From: Epiperipatus broadwayi | Taxonomy: Eukaryota; Onychophora; Udeonychophora; Euonychophora; Peripatidae | Length of the DNA: 64,000 bases | Reading direction: 5' to 3' | NCBI GenBank assembly: GCA_028023455.1 | Contig: JAQFVV010006305.1 | Span: 549,001-613,000 of the forward strand | Shown: piece by piece, positions 1 through 11,692 of the stretch | How positions within the stretch are numbered: the stretch's first letter is position 1 | Layout: the number at the start of each line of letters is the position of its first letter | The notes under the pieces: model-generated | Seen by the model: only the letters and a program-made list of their open reading frames with translations | The model's database searches: none | Told to the model about the DNA's origin: nothing | Made by a program: the position numbers and the translations under genes

Positions 1-760
1 CGAAACTAGAGATTAGCTTTAGCACAGATATACACTTTAAACCTCAATTAAAGATTAATATATCTGATTTTTTAAATTTACCACACACGGAATTATTCAC
101 CTTTCTCTATCCCGTATATAATATCTTTATAGATATAATAAACATCTCCATACTTTTTGATTTATTTGTGTAATCAAATAAAAAAAGCTTAATAACTTTG
201 AAGTTTGTTTTTAAATGGTAAAATAAAATGTTATTTTTACAAATAAAAAAGTGTCATAACTTTTTTAAAAATGCCCACTAAGTTTAACCTTTTTTAAAAA
301 AAAAAGCCTACGAAGTTTCAAGTTTGTTTGTGTGATTTATTTGTTTTTAAAACAATGTTACTTCATAATTTTATTGATGTTATTTTTTTTTAAAAAAGCG
401 GCAATACAAAAAAATGCCTACTAACTTTTGAGTTTATTTATGTTTTTTAATTCTGTATAAAACACTGTAACTTCATCATTTTGCTGAAGTTAGTTTTTTA
501 AAAAAGCCGCAAGCCAAAGCACAAATTTAACAATATACCATAAAAATTTTATAATATGTTGATTTTATTTTATATTTATTTATTATTTGTTGATGTTAAT
601 AAAAATAAATGTTTACAAAAAATGAAATAAAATTTGTGTTTAATTTATTTTTAAATAATAAAAAAATAAGTCAAAAACAAGCAATTCAAAAGTCAAAAAC
701 CAGTAATTCAAATTGAAAAAAAAAAAAAGCTTGGGAATGTTCATAATCTATATTTTTTCA
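1..760. repeat. Degenerate tandem AT-rich repeat, related to the 47.6-48.9 kb DNA transposon interior
   Basis: Between about 180 and 510, a unit of roughly 120 bp recurs three times with drift. Each copy has a poly-A/T stretch, a 'gcc(t/c)ac(t/g)aa' core, a 'gtttatttatg'-like segment and a 'gtaacttcat' segment. The stretch 540-760 resembles 48730-48900, inside the inverted-repeat transposon, sharing 'gttgattttattttata' and a 'gggaatg.tcata' block. I infer a diverged partial copy of the same family. No terminal repeat is visible here, and the window may cut the element. No coding potential is supported. Confidence 0.45.
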
Positions 761-761
761 G

Positions 762-862
762 AAAAAAATGACGACATCCCACGGCGTAGATGTCAATTAA
801 ACAACTACCCAAGTCTTATAATAGAAGTCTTACAAAACAATAATAGTGATTTGCTACTACAG
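762..862 (+). other. Exon-like open segment, unassigned
   Basis: The segment has a good acceptor (tattttttcag, ending at 761) and a good donor (CAG|GTGATG after 862). One frame stays open for all 101 nt and encodes KNDDIPRRRCQLNNYPS and onward. Its base composition is more balanced than the flanks. Read this way the exon would start two nucleotides before a codon boundary, unlike the nearly uniform phase-0 exons of the golgin gene downstream. It is therefore more likely a transposon-derived or chance segment than a golgin exon. I do not recognise the peptide. Confidence 0.2.
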
Positions 863-1849
863 GTGATGGTTGACTTTCATACATTTTACTTTCGTACAAT
901 TCACTACTTTGTATGAAGGGCAGTAGAAAAAGACACAGCATGTTATAGAACTATTTATCAAAAAAGGGGTAACAAGAATACAATTTGACTATCTCTTGAT
1001 AAATGTCTAAAGAAAATATCAGTTACTAATCAATAAAGTGTTATTTGTGTATATTCTAATCCACCTCATTAAAAAATAAATACTTTAAAAACACTTTTTG
1101 GTGGGTTTTTTGTATATTGCTCTACTTTCATACACATTTAAGAAAACAATTAAGTATGAAAGTCGAGAATTTCTTGTACTTATTTTTTATACATTGTTGT
1201 TATATTCACTGTGATTGTAATTTTATTTGTATAATAAATTTGTATATTTAAATTAAAACTTCTTAAATAAGAGATTAGCACTAAATTTTTTTATGATCAT
1301 TTATTGAAGATTTATATGTTATAATATGTGTGATTAAGGTATATTAATGATTATGCTTAACACTTTTTTGACTTGTACTCTAACTTAATGCTCATTTAAT
1401 TGGATAACTATTATTGGTTATTATAATTAAAGAATTTATACTTTTTTTTCTAGTATCATTGCAAGTTCCATATCTAGTGATTCAAATTACCTAATAGAAA
1501 CTTTATCAAATATCCCTTTGGTGGTAGATAGTTCATATATTCTTGTTGTCATAAAATATTAATATTGAAAAATGTAAAATGCTCTACTGCTTTGTAAATA
1601 TTTCATATAGTTCACAATTGAATTAAAAGTTTTAAATTAATCAATTAATATTGATATAATTTTATCCTTAAAACATACAATCACAATTTTTAATTAATAA
1701 TATCTTTTTTCAAAACATTTTATCATTCGAATATTATTTAATGTTCTTACATTAATTATTTGAAGTTCTTTCTGAACAAATAGTTAAAAATTTTGATGTA
1801 TATAGTGTCGTCAGTTTTAATTTCTATATTGAAGACTACATGAACTATT
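863..1849. other. AT-rich non-coding DNA
   Basis: No supported gene. A short inverted pair (gactttcata near 871 and tatgaaagtc near 1155) hints at a small mobile remnant. The rest is simple A/T-rich sequence. Confidence 0.4.
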
Positions 1850-2341
1850 ATGTTAACCTTTTCACTTTCAAGCAGCCATATTGAATATTTAAAAAAATTA
1901 TGCTAAGCCACAAATTTTATCAATAAAAAATGACATAATATTGTTTAAAGATTAAACACCAAAGAATGTAATTAAACTGGAAAAAATATAATCATTGATA
2001 TTCAAAGTAATAAAAAAAAGAATAAAAGTTAATATTTCTAATAATTATTTTCATATTATTTCATAAATCCTAAATTATCATGCATACAACTTAAAATTAT
2101 ATTTTTGTTAGTAGGTTAGTTGGATTTATCATTAAATTTCTAAAAAAATTAGTATATAATAATACTTACCTAAGGTAATCCATCCGTTGAAAACTTTCTA
2201 GAATAAAAACATTAGTATCTATCAATTTTTTTAGTAGCCCTTTGCAATGTATAAATCATTCCTGGTAATATCCCTTATAATAAATAGTTAATATTGATCA
2301 ATAATTAGTATAATTTGAATATTATAATAAAGAACTTTAAT
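1850..2341. repeat. Dispersed repeat family, copy 1 (second copy at 31760-32284)
   Basis: About 490 bp here align in the same orientation with 31760-32284. Shared blocks include 'atattgaatattta', 'aagccacaaattttatca', 'caccaaagaatgtaatta', 'gttagtaggttagttgga' and 'aataaagaactttaata'. Copies differ by scattered substitutions and short indels; copy 2 carries an extra phrase near 32190. There is no open frame and no clear terminal repeat. The superfamily is unknown; it could be a non-autonomous DNA element or a fragment of a longer retroelement. Confidence 0.75.
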
Positions 2342-2437
2342 ACAGTTTGTAATTTATTAAAAAGTACTACTAAACTAGTCACTATATGTACAAAATAAAA
2401 TAAAAAGTGAATGAAATACTAAATTCATTATATCTGC

Positions 2438-2556
2438 AAAATAATATAGGCGCTATTGCACCTGATTGCAAAGCTACTTTTTACTTAAAAACAAAATAAA
2501 ATTATATTATTCTGCAAGCGCTTTGCGGTCAGGTGCAATAGCGCCTATATTATTTT
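2438..2556. repeat. Fold-back element (MITE-like), 37-bp arms
   Basis: Arms 2438-2474 and 2520-2556 are reverse complements with very few mismatches, sharing 'ataggcgctattgcacctga'. They are separated by a 45-bp A/T-rich loop. The arms are much richer in G+C than the surroundings, so the structure is not a by-product of composition. This fits a small inverted-repeat transposon such as a MITE; I could not define a target duplication. Confidence 0.8.
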
Positions 2557-3784
2557 ACAAATATATTTTCGCACGCAAAGTTTTCGATTTAGGTTTGAAT
2601 TATAAATTCATTATAGAGTTAAGCTTGAGGTACATAAGTTTGTAGTTTATATATTGTCAAAACCATTACTTTTAGCATTTGCCTATTTTTTACTATTATT
2701 AAAATGCAGACAAAAAAATTATAGAAAAATGTAAATCAGTTCATTATATTTCCAAAATATATTTATTTTTGTATCATATCAATTAATTCAAATACTCCAT
2801 CCAACCAAGCTCACATTATAGAAAAATATGCATGATCTTTCTTTTTTTTTATGTTAGTTCCAATAGTCTTTTTTTTGTTTGTTTGTTTTTTTAGCAAATA
2901 TATATTTAAAAAAAACAATAATTAAAAAACATATAATAAAATAATAATTAAAAAAATATAGAAAAATAAAAATACTTACTATTAAGCCCCCATAATGTTT
3001 TCTTCAAAATACAACGGAAAAAGTAAAACTTTTTACCGATATATTTTTCACATTGAACTCTTCTCCAGTAATTATCAAAAAAATGGGAGAAAGACAAAAA
3101 AATTCAACCTCTTGATCACAAAAATTATCATAAAATTTTTATTTTTTATCGTAGAAAAATAAAATTTACCTTTCTGGAAAGTAAAGAGAAAGCTGAAAAC
3201 AAAGATGTAAAAAGTGTATATGTAGCCTGCATAGATTTTCGTTAATATTAACCTCAACCTGGATGTTTATAATTTGAAAATCATTGCTCGCAATGTGCAG
3301 GCATAAACACGAAGAGGTTAAATTTATTTTTGAAAACAGAAATTCATTGTTCTGAAATTGAATAACAAATTAGATATATCCTTGCATGAAAAAATCAAAA
3401 TTCTGTCTTGTATAGTTGTCTGTAGAATTTGATGCCACTAATGTGTTACAAACTACACTATTTAATAACTCCAAATGTCATTGAAAGCTTTAAAAAATTC
3501 AATTTATAAACCAATAAGCTCTTCTGCATCTAATAATACTGAAGCATTCTTCTAATTACTATAGACTATGTTCTGAATTTTTGATAAAATTTCTATGTGA
3601 TTGAAACGATTTTATATTTTCAAGAAGGCTGTTTTTGTTTTGATTTAAACAAAACTAATTTATAATCTGCTCTTCATTTACCTAGTTTTATTTCATTTTA
3701 TTTATTTGTAATCATTATTTATATTTGTAAATATGCTTTTGAAAAAAAAAAATTATGAATGCTAAAATTCTTATTTTATTTCAG
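2557..3784. other. GOLGA1: Intron sequence upstream of first visible golgin exon
   Basis: AT-rich DNA without a supported gene, ending in the polypyrimidine-rich acceptor at 3775-3784. Minus-strand open frames here are low-complexity F/I/K-rich translations and are not credible. Confidence 0.5.
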
Positions 3785-3880
3785 ATTTCACATTTAAATT
3801 TAAAAATTGTTGAAGATAATCAGCAATATGCAGCATTTGAAAAAAAAGCCAGTGAAACAGAATCATATCTTGAAAAACAA
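3785..3880 (+). CDS. GOLGA1: Golgin-97-like protein, coiled-coil exon (first visible)
   Basis: Thirty-two codons in phase 0 between acceptor ttttatttcag (ends 3784) and donor GTACATAAGT (3881). The peptide (ISHLNLKIVEDNQ, then QYAAFEKKASE, ending YLEKQ) has the hydrophobic/charged spacing of a coiled coil and no globular motif. It is assigned to the golgin because it lies on the same strand, has the same phase 0/0 boundaries and coiled-coil character, and precedes the better supported exons. It has little signature of its own. The N-terminal part of the gene must lie upstream of this window. Confidence 0.65.
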
Positions 3881-4440
3881 GTACATAAGTTTTAAATATT
3901 TCATTATACTTAAATTGTTAAACAATAAATAGAGATTTTAATGACAGACATTACTAAAATAATAATTGCTTAATATTTTTTATTGAAATATTTTTTTAAT
4001 TCAAAATGTTTTAAAATTAGAAATATTAATTAAAAATAGTTTATAAAATTTTGTACATTTACTTGAAATTAAATTTTGAAAAAAAATTTATTTACAAAAT
4101 TCCACAAAAATAAAAATAAAAATTTTTGACGTTTTGAGCTAATGATTATCAATTGCAACCACCATTGTCAAAATACTACTATCTTATTTTTTTCATAAAT
4201 ATTTTTTTTAATGTATTCTTCAGAATACCAAAAGTTTAATAGGTATATTTAATTTATTTTAGATACTGACAGAGATTTGTTTGTTTGTTTTTTTAATCCA
4301 CAGAAGATATCAATAAGCAACTTTAAATTGATTGGATACCATTATGCAGCTTTAAATTGACTGATTTGAATAGAACTTTTGTATATATTAATTTCATTTT
4401 TTAAATTTATTAAGATTGCATTCTTTAAAAGAAAATAAAT

Positions 4441-4566
4441 AATTGAACGACTTTATTGTTCAAGAGTTCATAATAAGTTTGAGGGTTGGACATATCAGAA
4501 CTGTAATCAAACCGAGGATCTTACAATCCTGAGTCTGATACTCTATCAGTATACTAAATTACAGTG
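4441..4566 (-). mobile_element. tRNA-derived SINE, degenerate copy
   Basis: The reverse complement starts with a tRNA-like head: a box-A-like 'taatttagtatactgataga', then 'agatcctcggtttgatta', which resembles a decayed box B (GGTTCRANNCC). The tail reads toward 'caataaagtcgttcaatt'. Head and tail match the triple array at 24282-24665, so this is one dispersed SINE family. It is too diverged to be a functional tRNA. Confidence 0.6.
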
Positions 4567-5220
4567 ACTCTCAGCTGAAGAAAGTATCCCCCCCCTCCCG
4601 TTTCGTCAATTGAATGAAACTGTTGTCCTGGACTGACATTTTGATTTTCAAACAAAACATGGTCTCCAAAACAGCAGACAATACAATTAATTTGCAAATG
4701 TAAGATAATGTTGTTATTGATAAAAATAAAAGTCTTAATTAAAATGAAAAATTAAAGCTACTGTTTAAATTTCATAAATATTTTTGCAATTATTAGGGAA
4801 AAAAGACTTTTAGAACCATTGTTATAGAAAATATTATAAATCATGGGGATAATTTTTAGTTAGATCAAACTACTATAGAAGAGAAATCAATTAAATTTAG
4901 GAAAGAAACAATTTTAGATCAGACCATTTTATCAGAAATAAAAGCTAAAATATATATAAATAGATCAACAATTACAAACAAGAACACGATAGCCTATTCT
5001 ATATTTCTCTAGCAGTACACCATTGATGAAGTCCAGTAGGCATAAACTATTTTTGAAATTTAATTGGGGTACTATTATCTAGTGTACATTAATTACTTTT
5101 TTTTGTCACAGATTGCTATAGAGAGATATAGAATGAAACTGCTGTTATGCAATGTTAAATGTTGCTGAATAGAGTTATATGATGCTGTTTTGGCATAACA
5201 TCATATTAAATGTTTTAGGT

Positions 5221-8103
5221 CAGTGCTTCTTAAACTCATTGATATAGAGCCCCCTGGAATATCTAGAAATATTCGCAGCCCCCAAAAGAAAAAAAAATTA
5301 ATAGAGGCATATGCTATATTATACAATTTTACTACGTGTATATTTAGTTAAATAATTTTCTTATTTTCATTATTGTACAAAATACTTAAGAATTTCAAAT
5401 ATTACAAAGTTCATGAAATATATAACACAAAAATTCATTATTAATAATTAGAATAAAAATTGAATAAAGAGATTTTAATAATTTAATGTGATGGATTTTA
5501 TTTGAATATAGCTACACAAAAAAATCAATATTGGATGAAATATTTGACACATCAATGCTTAGATTTTTTCTCCCAATATTTCCATTGATAAGTTAAGATC
5601 TATGCTTATTTTTAGTTGTAATAGCTATGAAAATGTAATTTCATGAAGATAGGTGAATCTGAATGGAATCTGATTATTTAAAGCTATGTTTACCAATGAA
5701 TGATATTCTTTTTTGTCGTCAAATTCAAAATTTTTACTACATATTTCTGAGATGACCATGGGAGATTAGGGAAGGATGTGGTTAATTATTATTATTTTAC
5801 TTTCTGCTAATAATAAAATATTATTTTTTTCTAAAAATTCATGGAGAGAAACAAACATTTTTATATTATTATCTCTAAAACTTTATATAAACCATCCAGA
5901 AAGCTTATTTTGAAGTGCTTACAATTTTGTATTTATCATGTAAATAGTGGTACTTTTTCCTTGCAGTGAAAGATTCAATTGGATGATTTTTTCAAAAAAA
6001 AAATCCATCATGTTAAAAAAGTAAAGATAACCAATTTTAATCAGATAATGCTAATGTGAGATTTTTACTGAGAAGAAAAATTTGTAATTCATCTTTTAAT
6101 ATTAAAACTCTTTTTAGAACTTTACAGTAGGATAGCTATCATATTTTTTACATGATATAAAAGAGATATTCATAATTGGAGTCCATCTCTGCTATAAAAT
6201 TCAAAAGCTTCTTGTATTAGTGGCACTACTTTTTATATAATTATTTATTGTGGAAACTTCTGATAACATTTAATAATTTTTCCATATGTCGATTACTAAG
6301 TTTTTTCTGTATATAATGCAATGAACAGACAAAACTTTTTTAATTCTATAAATCATGAAATCTTTGCAATCATTTTTCTCATTCAAACTCATTTTTTATA
6401 TAAAAAAAAATTATTAACCTTCTCGTGAAATTTAAGAGGGTAACAAAATGTTTTGTTACAGAGGGTAGCAGCGGGTGAACTTACCTTTAGTTTCTATGAT
6501 TGTTTGTCTTATAATGTATAGATATGAATAAGAAAAATTGTATACTCGATCTAAGTAAAAATTTAAGATGAAAAGATTTAACATTAGAAAGAGGAGGTTT
6601 GAATGCGTTTGTTTTTAACCAACACACTCTTATAGTAAGTCGCCCTTGAGTTCACTCATAGTTATATACCATGATATTTGATGAAAATATTGTATAATTG
6701 ATAAAGTGACGGCGCATGTTTCTTCGAGAACGATACATGTTAATTCTTGATTAGAAAGAAAAAGGATCGGGAGGGTTTGATTCGACAAGTACGAGGGAAG
6801 GGAATAACCAACAAATAGAATAAAGGTATAATAAATATTTCAACAATAGTGAAGTGTCAATTTGTTTTTTTGTTTATTATAATTAATTCTTCTAATTTAT
6901 TTTATAATCTTTTGGTCCATTAAAAGAAAATTATTTTAAGATTTACATTTGGTGATTGCCGTTCGTAAATAAATTAACTGTTATTATAGAAATTTTATAA
7001 TACGGTCTAGGCAGAAATGCTTGGTGGCGCCCTCGAACGGCCACCGTATGTTACAATCTCGTGAAATTTAAGAGTGTAACAAAATGTTTTGTTACAACCT
7101 TTTCAAATATATCTCTTTCTTTAGTTGTGCTGGAGAAATTTCTATAAAACAGCAGGTCTTCATGAATTACAAATTATATAGATATATCTGATAAAAAGTA
7201 CTAAATTAGCATCATTTGTATTGTCAATCAAGCTGTATGGGAAATATACTATTTTGCTTGAATTATGATAATAACATAGACATGATATTATCAGCGATGC
7301 TACCTATTCTTATTTTAATTTTATCATTGGACACAGGAATTTTTTTTTTTAAAGAGTTTGATATTTTGGAACCATGGATAGTTTCACAAATTTTTATTGC
7401 TGTTGGTAAAATGAGATCTTTGCCAATCGTGTAAGTTTTTTTTTTTTGGGGGGGGGGGGGGTAGCAATTAAAAAAACATTTGAAAAAAGATTTTACTAAT
7501 TTGTCATTTCATTTAGTATACTTTGAAAAAACTTAGTTTGCCATTTTAATTCTTTAGCTTTCTCTCAAAAATTCAATTGTTTTAATGTTAAATTGGATAT
7601 ACACAGTATTTAAATAGTGACTAAGTTTTCCGGTTTCAAACAATCATTTAACAAATGTTTTCAGCAGATTATACACATAGGCTTATATGGATTATTGTAT
7701 GAAGATATTAATCCACATTTCAAATAAGAAGAATCTTATTTACGAATTTATTACATGACATTTTTTTGTTTCTTGCCACATGGTGTTAAAAATGATGTTA
7801 ATGTTTCTGCCTGTGTTGCTGCCTTTGACTGGCTAACGTCTATAAATACATTGTGTTTTTATTAGCCACTTATCCATTTCAGGGTTAAATTTTTAATGGA
7901 AGAATTATTAAACACACTCTTACCAATGATTTTATTACAAAGATGAAACTAGTAAATTATAAGTATGGATATTCCCCAGTGTCTATAGTGTTGATGTACA
8001 TTAAAGGTTTAAAAATATATCTATATAAAAATAAATCTAATTATGTATTTCTAGCTTTAAAATCCTTTGAAAAGACCCAAGATCCCCAATTTGAAAAGCT
8101 CTG
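5221..8103 (-). mobile_element. hAT transposon, full-length but decayed (ZBED-type transposase)
   Basis: The left end begins cagtgcttcttaaactc and the right end finishes caatttgaaaagctctg. These are degenerate inverted repeats of the CAGTG...(A/T)AACT type found in hAT elements, with the 'gccccc' phrase that often follows. Candidate 8-bp target duplications are ttttaggt (5213-5220) and tcttaaat (8104-8111), with three transitions between them. The minus strand holds a broken transposase in the right order: MDKWL start near 7877; LPTAIKICETIHG with a following SNDKIKIRIGSIADNIMS segment (7430-7260); VRYIYNLQF-like text and FSSTTKERDIFEKV up to about 7101; HCIIYRKNLV (6335-6285); and LNLSLQGK (about 5970). 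Frameshifts, stops and an insertion at 6421-7095 make it inactive. A run of 14 G lies at 7448-7461. Confidence 0.85.
6421..7095. mobile_element. 675-bp element with 39-bp terminal direct repeats, nested in the hAT
   Basis: Both ends carry the same 39-bp direct repeat with one difference (tctcgtgaaatttaagag, then gtaacaaaatgttttgttac, itself a palindrome), at 6421-6459 and 7057-7095. AACCT flanks it on both sides (6416-6420 and 7096-7100), a 5-bp target duplication. Removing the element rejoins the hAT transposase text. The interior is richer in G+C than the surroundings. It contains AATAAA motifs near 6820-6835 and a primer-binding-site-like 'tggcgccctcgaacgg' near 7025, but that lies at the wrong end for a standard LTR element read left to right. 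It resembles a miniature terminal-repeat retrotransposon or a rearranged LTR fragment. It has no coding capacity. Confidence 0.7.
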
Positions 8104-9356
8104 TCTTAAATAAAGCATTTTATGTAAAGCAATGACATCTATATTGCTATGAAATGAAAAGTAAATATTTTATATCAATCATAAAACCTACTTTTAATGC
8201 TTCTATGAATATTTGAAGTTATAATATAATTCAATTTAATAGTTGAATAATAATAACAATTGGTGAATACAATAACTATAATTATTTTCATATTTTATTT
8301 TTGTCAAGGCATTCATTAAAAAACTCAGTATTTACAAAAAATACAAATTTAAGATTTAAAAATCTTGTTTACATACCATTATCATAATAAAATGATGAGT
8401 CTAATTATATTTTAATAGCTGATCATAAGTTCAATGTGTATATATGTTTTTGCTACATTTCTCATATTGAATTTCCAGTTAAATAAAATAATTTTGTAAA
8501 AAAAAATCATTAAATAATTTTCAGTGTTCTATTTATTTGAGGCTAATTTTTGATTTAAGTTTATTGAAAACATTGACACGAAATACTTTATTAACATTAT
8601 TTAAAATTGAAACTTTATTCAGTCTAACCATTTATTGTATTAGAGACGTGCTTGTAGTTTTTCAAGTTTGTATAATTTTTTTTAGACTTAATATTTTATG
8701 GCAGTATACTGTAATGGATAGCCAACACCTAATATCTATCATCAAAAAATGCCACTAGACCTCTAATCTAGAAAATTTATAATTTATTAATGAGGTTACT
8801 AAGTACCAATGTCTATCACAGCAGTAGCATTACTCATATATATATATACATATGCTTCTAGATTGCAAAAAGCAGAGATTCTTGACAAAATAACAATTGG
8901 CAGAGCAGACAACAGTAAACAAAATGTTGAACAAATCTAACAATTAACAAAACAATATTTATTAAAGTATATGATTCAAAGATAGGATATAAATACTAGA
9001 ATTTTACACAAAACAGAGCTTGACTTGATTGACCCTCTTTAATAAGTATGTAATGGTATCTAATAGCTGATAGTTTAAATATTACACTTTCCTTAAGTTT
9101 TACTTTTGTTACTATTAATAATCTCTAAAGTTTATCATGACTTGATAATATATTCAGATGTTGCATATTTGTTTTATAATGGTATTGACAAACAATGAAT
9201 ATTTAAACAGTCTTTCCCTAATATATATGGTCATACATGCAGACTATTACAAAACAAAGCTTAAATGCAGTGCATTGGCTCCAACCATGGAAGGGAACAT
9301 ATATGGAGCTTACAATAAATAGGCCTATTAATAATTGTGTTAGAAAGCAAAATATA
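8104..9356. other. GOLGA1: Intron DNA, no gene
   Basis: AT-rich intron. The 73-residue open frame at 8537-8758 is F/I/L-rich and shows no family motif or splice context. Short (TA)n runs occur near 8838. Confidence 0.45.
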
Positions 9357-10033
9357 TAGATAAATCTGGGAAGGAAGATGCTTTATCCATTGCAAACAGA
9401 CATGCTTTTGAACATCTCTAACAGGAACTCATAGGAAAGAAGATCACATTACCCAATGAAACAAAATATCAACTGCGAATATATCAAGCGGGAATAATAA
9501 TAAAAAAAATCAAAATAATAAATCATGGAGAACAAACACATAGTAATAACTTGACATGGTATATAAATATCTAGGATCTCCATATACAATGCACACACAT
9601 ATATCTATTTCATTACTTTCAGATGTGTATGACACAGAGTAAACAAGAAAACTGCTAACAAATAATTTATAAAGATATGCATTCACACTTATATAATAGA
9701 TAAATCTGGAAAGGACGATCCTTTATCCATTGCAAACAGACATGCTCTTGAACATCTCTAACAGGAATTCATAGGAAAGAAGATCACATTACCCAATGAA
9801 ACAAAATATCAACTGTGAATATATCAAGTGGGAATAATAAAAAAAATCAAAATAATAAATCATGGAGAACAAACACATAGTAATAACTTGACATGGTATA
9901 TAAATATCTAGGATCTCCATATACAATGCACACACATATATCTAATTCATTACTTTCAGATGTGTATGACACAGAGTAAACAAGAAAACTGCTAACAAAT
10001 AATTTATAAAGATATGCACTCACAATTATATAG
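9357..10033. repeat. Two-copy tandem duplication, 340-bp unit
   Basis: Copy 1 (9357-9696) and copy 2 (9697-10033) are nearly identical apart from a few substitutions and a small indel. Both contain 'tccattgcaaacagacatgc', 'cacattacccaatgaaacaa' and 'aataacttgacatggtatat'. The close identity suggests a recent local duplication. One frame gives a short plausible peptide (ANRHALEHL, later LIGKKITLPNETKYQL) before stops, so the unit may descend from a transposon coding region. I do not recognise the family. Confidence 0.85.
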
Positions 10034-10679
10034 GGACCAAGTATTCATATATAAATGATTTTGGGAAAAAATCTTCAACAACATTATTAATAAAACTAGA
10101 TATTATATTTTAAAAAAATCTATCTCTTTTCAAATTTTTCTATTAAAACTGTTTCAAAATGACAATCGCGAAAGGGATAAGAGAAACAAAAAAAAATTAA
10201 CTTTAATTTTTTTTTAGATAAACTTTTTTTTTCTTTACGATGGAAAAAAAAACTTTAGAAAATCAGCTAGTTAAGATTATTGAAACTAAAACTATCAACA
10301 TATCAGACACATTTTAAGATAATATTATATGCAATATAAAAACAAAAAAAATAATTATAAAACTGACTCTGGTATAAATATGAAATAAAAATCTTCAACC
10401 TATATATCACTGCAATGTCATAATAAAACAGTTCAGTAAAAAAAGTTTTCTCTTAAGTCCGAGAGGAATTAGTTAGGAGACACTAGTTTTCGTAAAAGTT
10501 GAATTATATAAATGCGTAAATACACAGACATATAGATAGTAACACATTTTTTACTGGTTTTATTAGATCTGATAGAGAGAGTCCATGAATTGCTTTATTA
10601 ACATTGAGGCATGCATTTCTTCAATGGTGTCTTTGATGGTAGTAGTTGGTTTATTTTGTTGGACAGTCAGCAAGAAAAA
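10034..10679. other. Intron DNA; putative 3' flank of an antisense small gene
   Basis: Mostly AT-rich. On the minus strand, immediately downstream of the 10680-10919 reading frame, AATAAA signals fall at about 10650-10655 and 10592-10598 (read as tttatt on the plus strand). These could serve as polyadenylation signals for that frame. Confidence 0.3.
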
Positions 10680-10919
10680 TTAAACATTCGATGGCTGTAG
10701 ACTCATACTGGAGACTGGAGCTAATTTTCCTAGAGCTTTAGCAACACAATTTTTACCATGTCCCCTGGAAAAAGTTCTGGATTTATCATATAGCAGGCAA
10801 AAGTAAAATACAAACAGAATGCAGAGCAGGATAGACCAAAACAAAACAGATGATAGAGTATAATGTAGTATAGCTTTTAATAATTCCCAGCTGGTCCTTT
10901 TATAACATAGCTCACTCAT
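10680..10919 (-). CDS. Candidate small single-pass membrane protein (79 aa), nested antisense in intron
   Basis: A complete frame from ATG at 10919 to a stop at 10680, with an in-frame TAA directly before the ATG. Its base composition is markedly less AT-rich than its surroundings. The protein has a polar N-terminus (MSELCYKRTSWELLK), one strong hydrophobic segment at about residues 22-44, then a basic, glycine-containing tail (DKSRTFSRGHGKNC) and a Ser/Pro-containing C-terminus. That layout suggests a small membrane micropeptide. AATAAA signals follow on the same strand. I recognise no family. It could be an intron-nested gene, a retrocopy, an exon of an antisense gene or a transposon fragment. 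No splice sites are needed for the frame to work. Confidence 0.35.
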   Translation of the reverse strand: MSELCYKRTSWELLKAILHYTLSSVLFWSILLCILFVFYFCLLYDKSRTFSRGHGKNCVAKALGKLAPVSSMSLQPSNV

Positions 10920-11599
10920 TTATTAAGAATTTTTAATTAAATTAAGCCAATGATTACATTTTTACCTTAGATAAGTCTTTAATTATAGATTTACCAAATC
11001 TTTAATTAGATTAGTCTGGGGTGTTTTCAGAAAACAGAATGTTAAAATTATGAACAATACTTAATAATTGATTTTCTTAAAAGTTTTTATTTAATAAAAA
11101 TGAACTTATTAATAATAGGTAAAGAGGTTTATGATTAAGTATTGTTCCTGTAATATAATTTTATTTACAGTTTGATAATTCCAGTTACAACATACATTTT
11201 TTGTATATATTTACAACTACAACAACTTTACCCAATATAATAAAGACAAATTTATTAATGTGTGTGCATATATATAATATAGCATTTGTACACAACAAAA
11301 TTTAAAAGCTGAAATTATGCTTGTGCTTTGCCAAAATAAAATATTTGCACATAAGTTAGATATTGAGATAGCCAAGATCTATTTCAGTACATTTAACTGA
11401 CATTGTGGATATAGCTTTGCTTTCAGTATTAAATGAAGGTTCTAAATAAGAAAACCAGCATGTTAGTAATGATCACTTATTTTTAAGTTACCAATTGATA
11501 TATTAATTATCTTATAAAATAAGTAATTATATATACAGTTGCTTGATATATTATATTCTAACATGAAAGTAAGAGGCAGGTTATGTCAGCTCCATTCAA

Positions 11600-11692
11600 T
11601 TGACCAAAATAAGATTTATTTATTTCCCTTAATTAGGAATTGATTCAGGAACCTTTAACTTTAGAATTCACTATTTCACTAAGCTGCATATG
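11600..11692 (-). mobile_element. tRNA-derived SINE fragment
   Basis: The reverse complement reads 'gcttagtgaaatagtgaatt' (box-A-like), then 'ggttcctgaatcaattcc', a box-B-like segment, about one tRNA length apart. It is similar in design to the other SINE heads in the window but strongly diverged. Confidence 0.45.

Noticed and set aside
7216-7434. 72-residue plus-strand frame
   Set aside because: It is the antisense of the hAT transposase segment on the minus strand.
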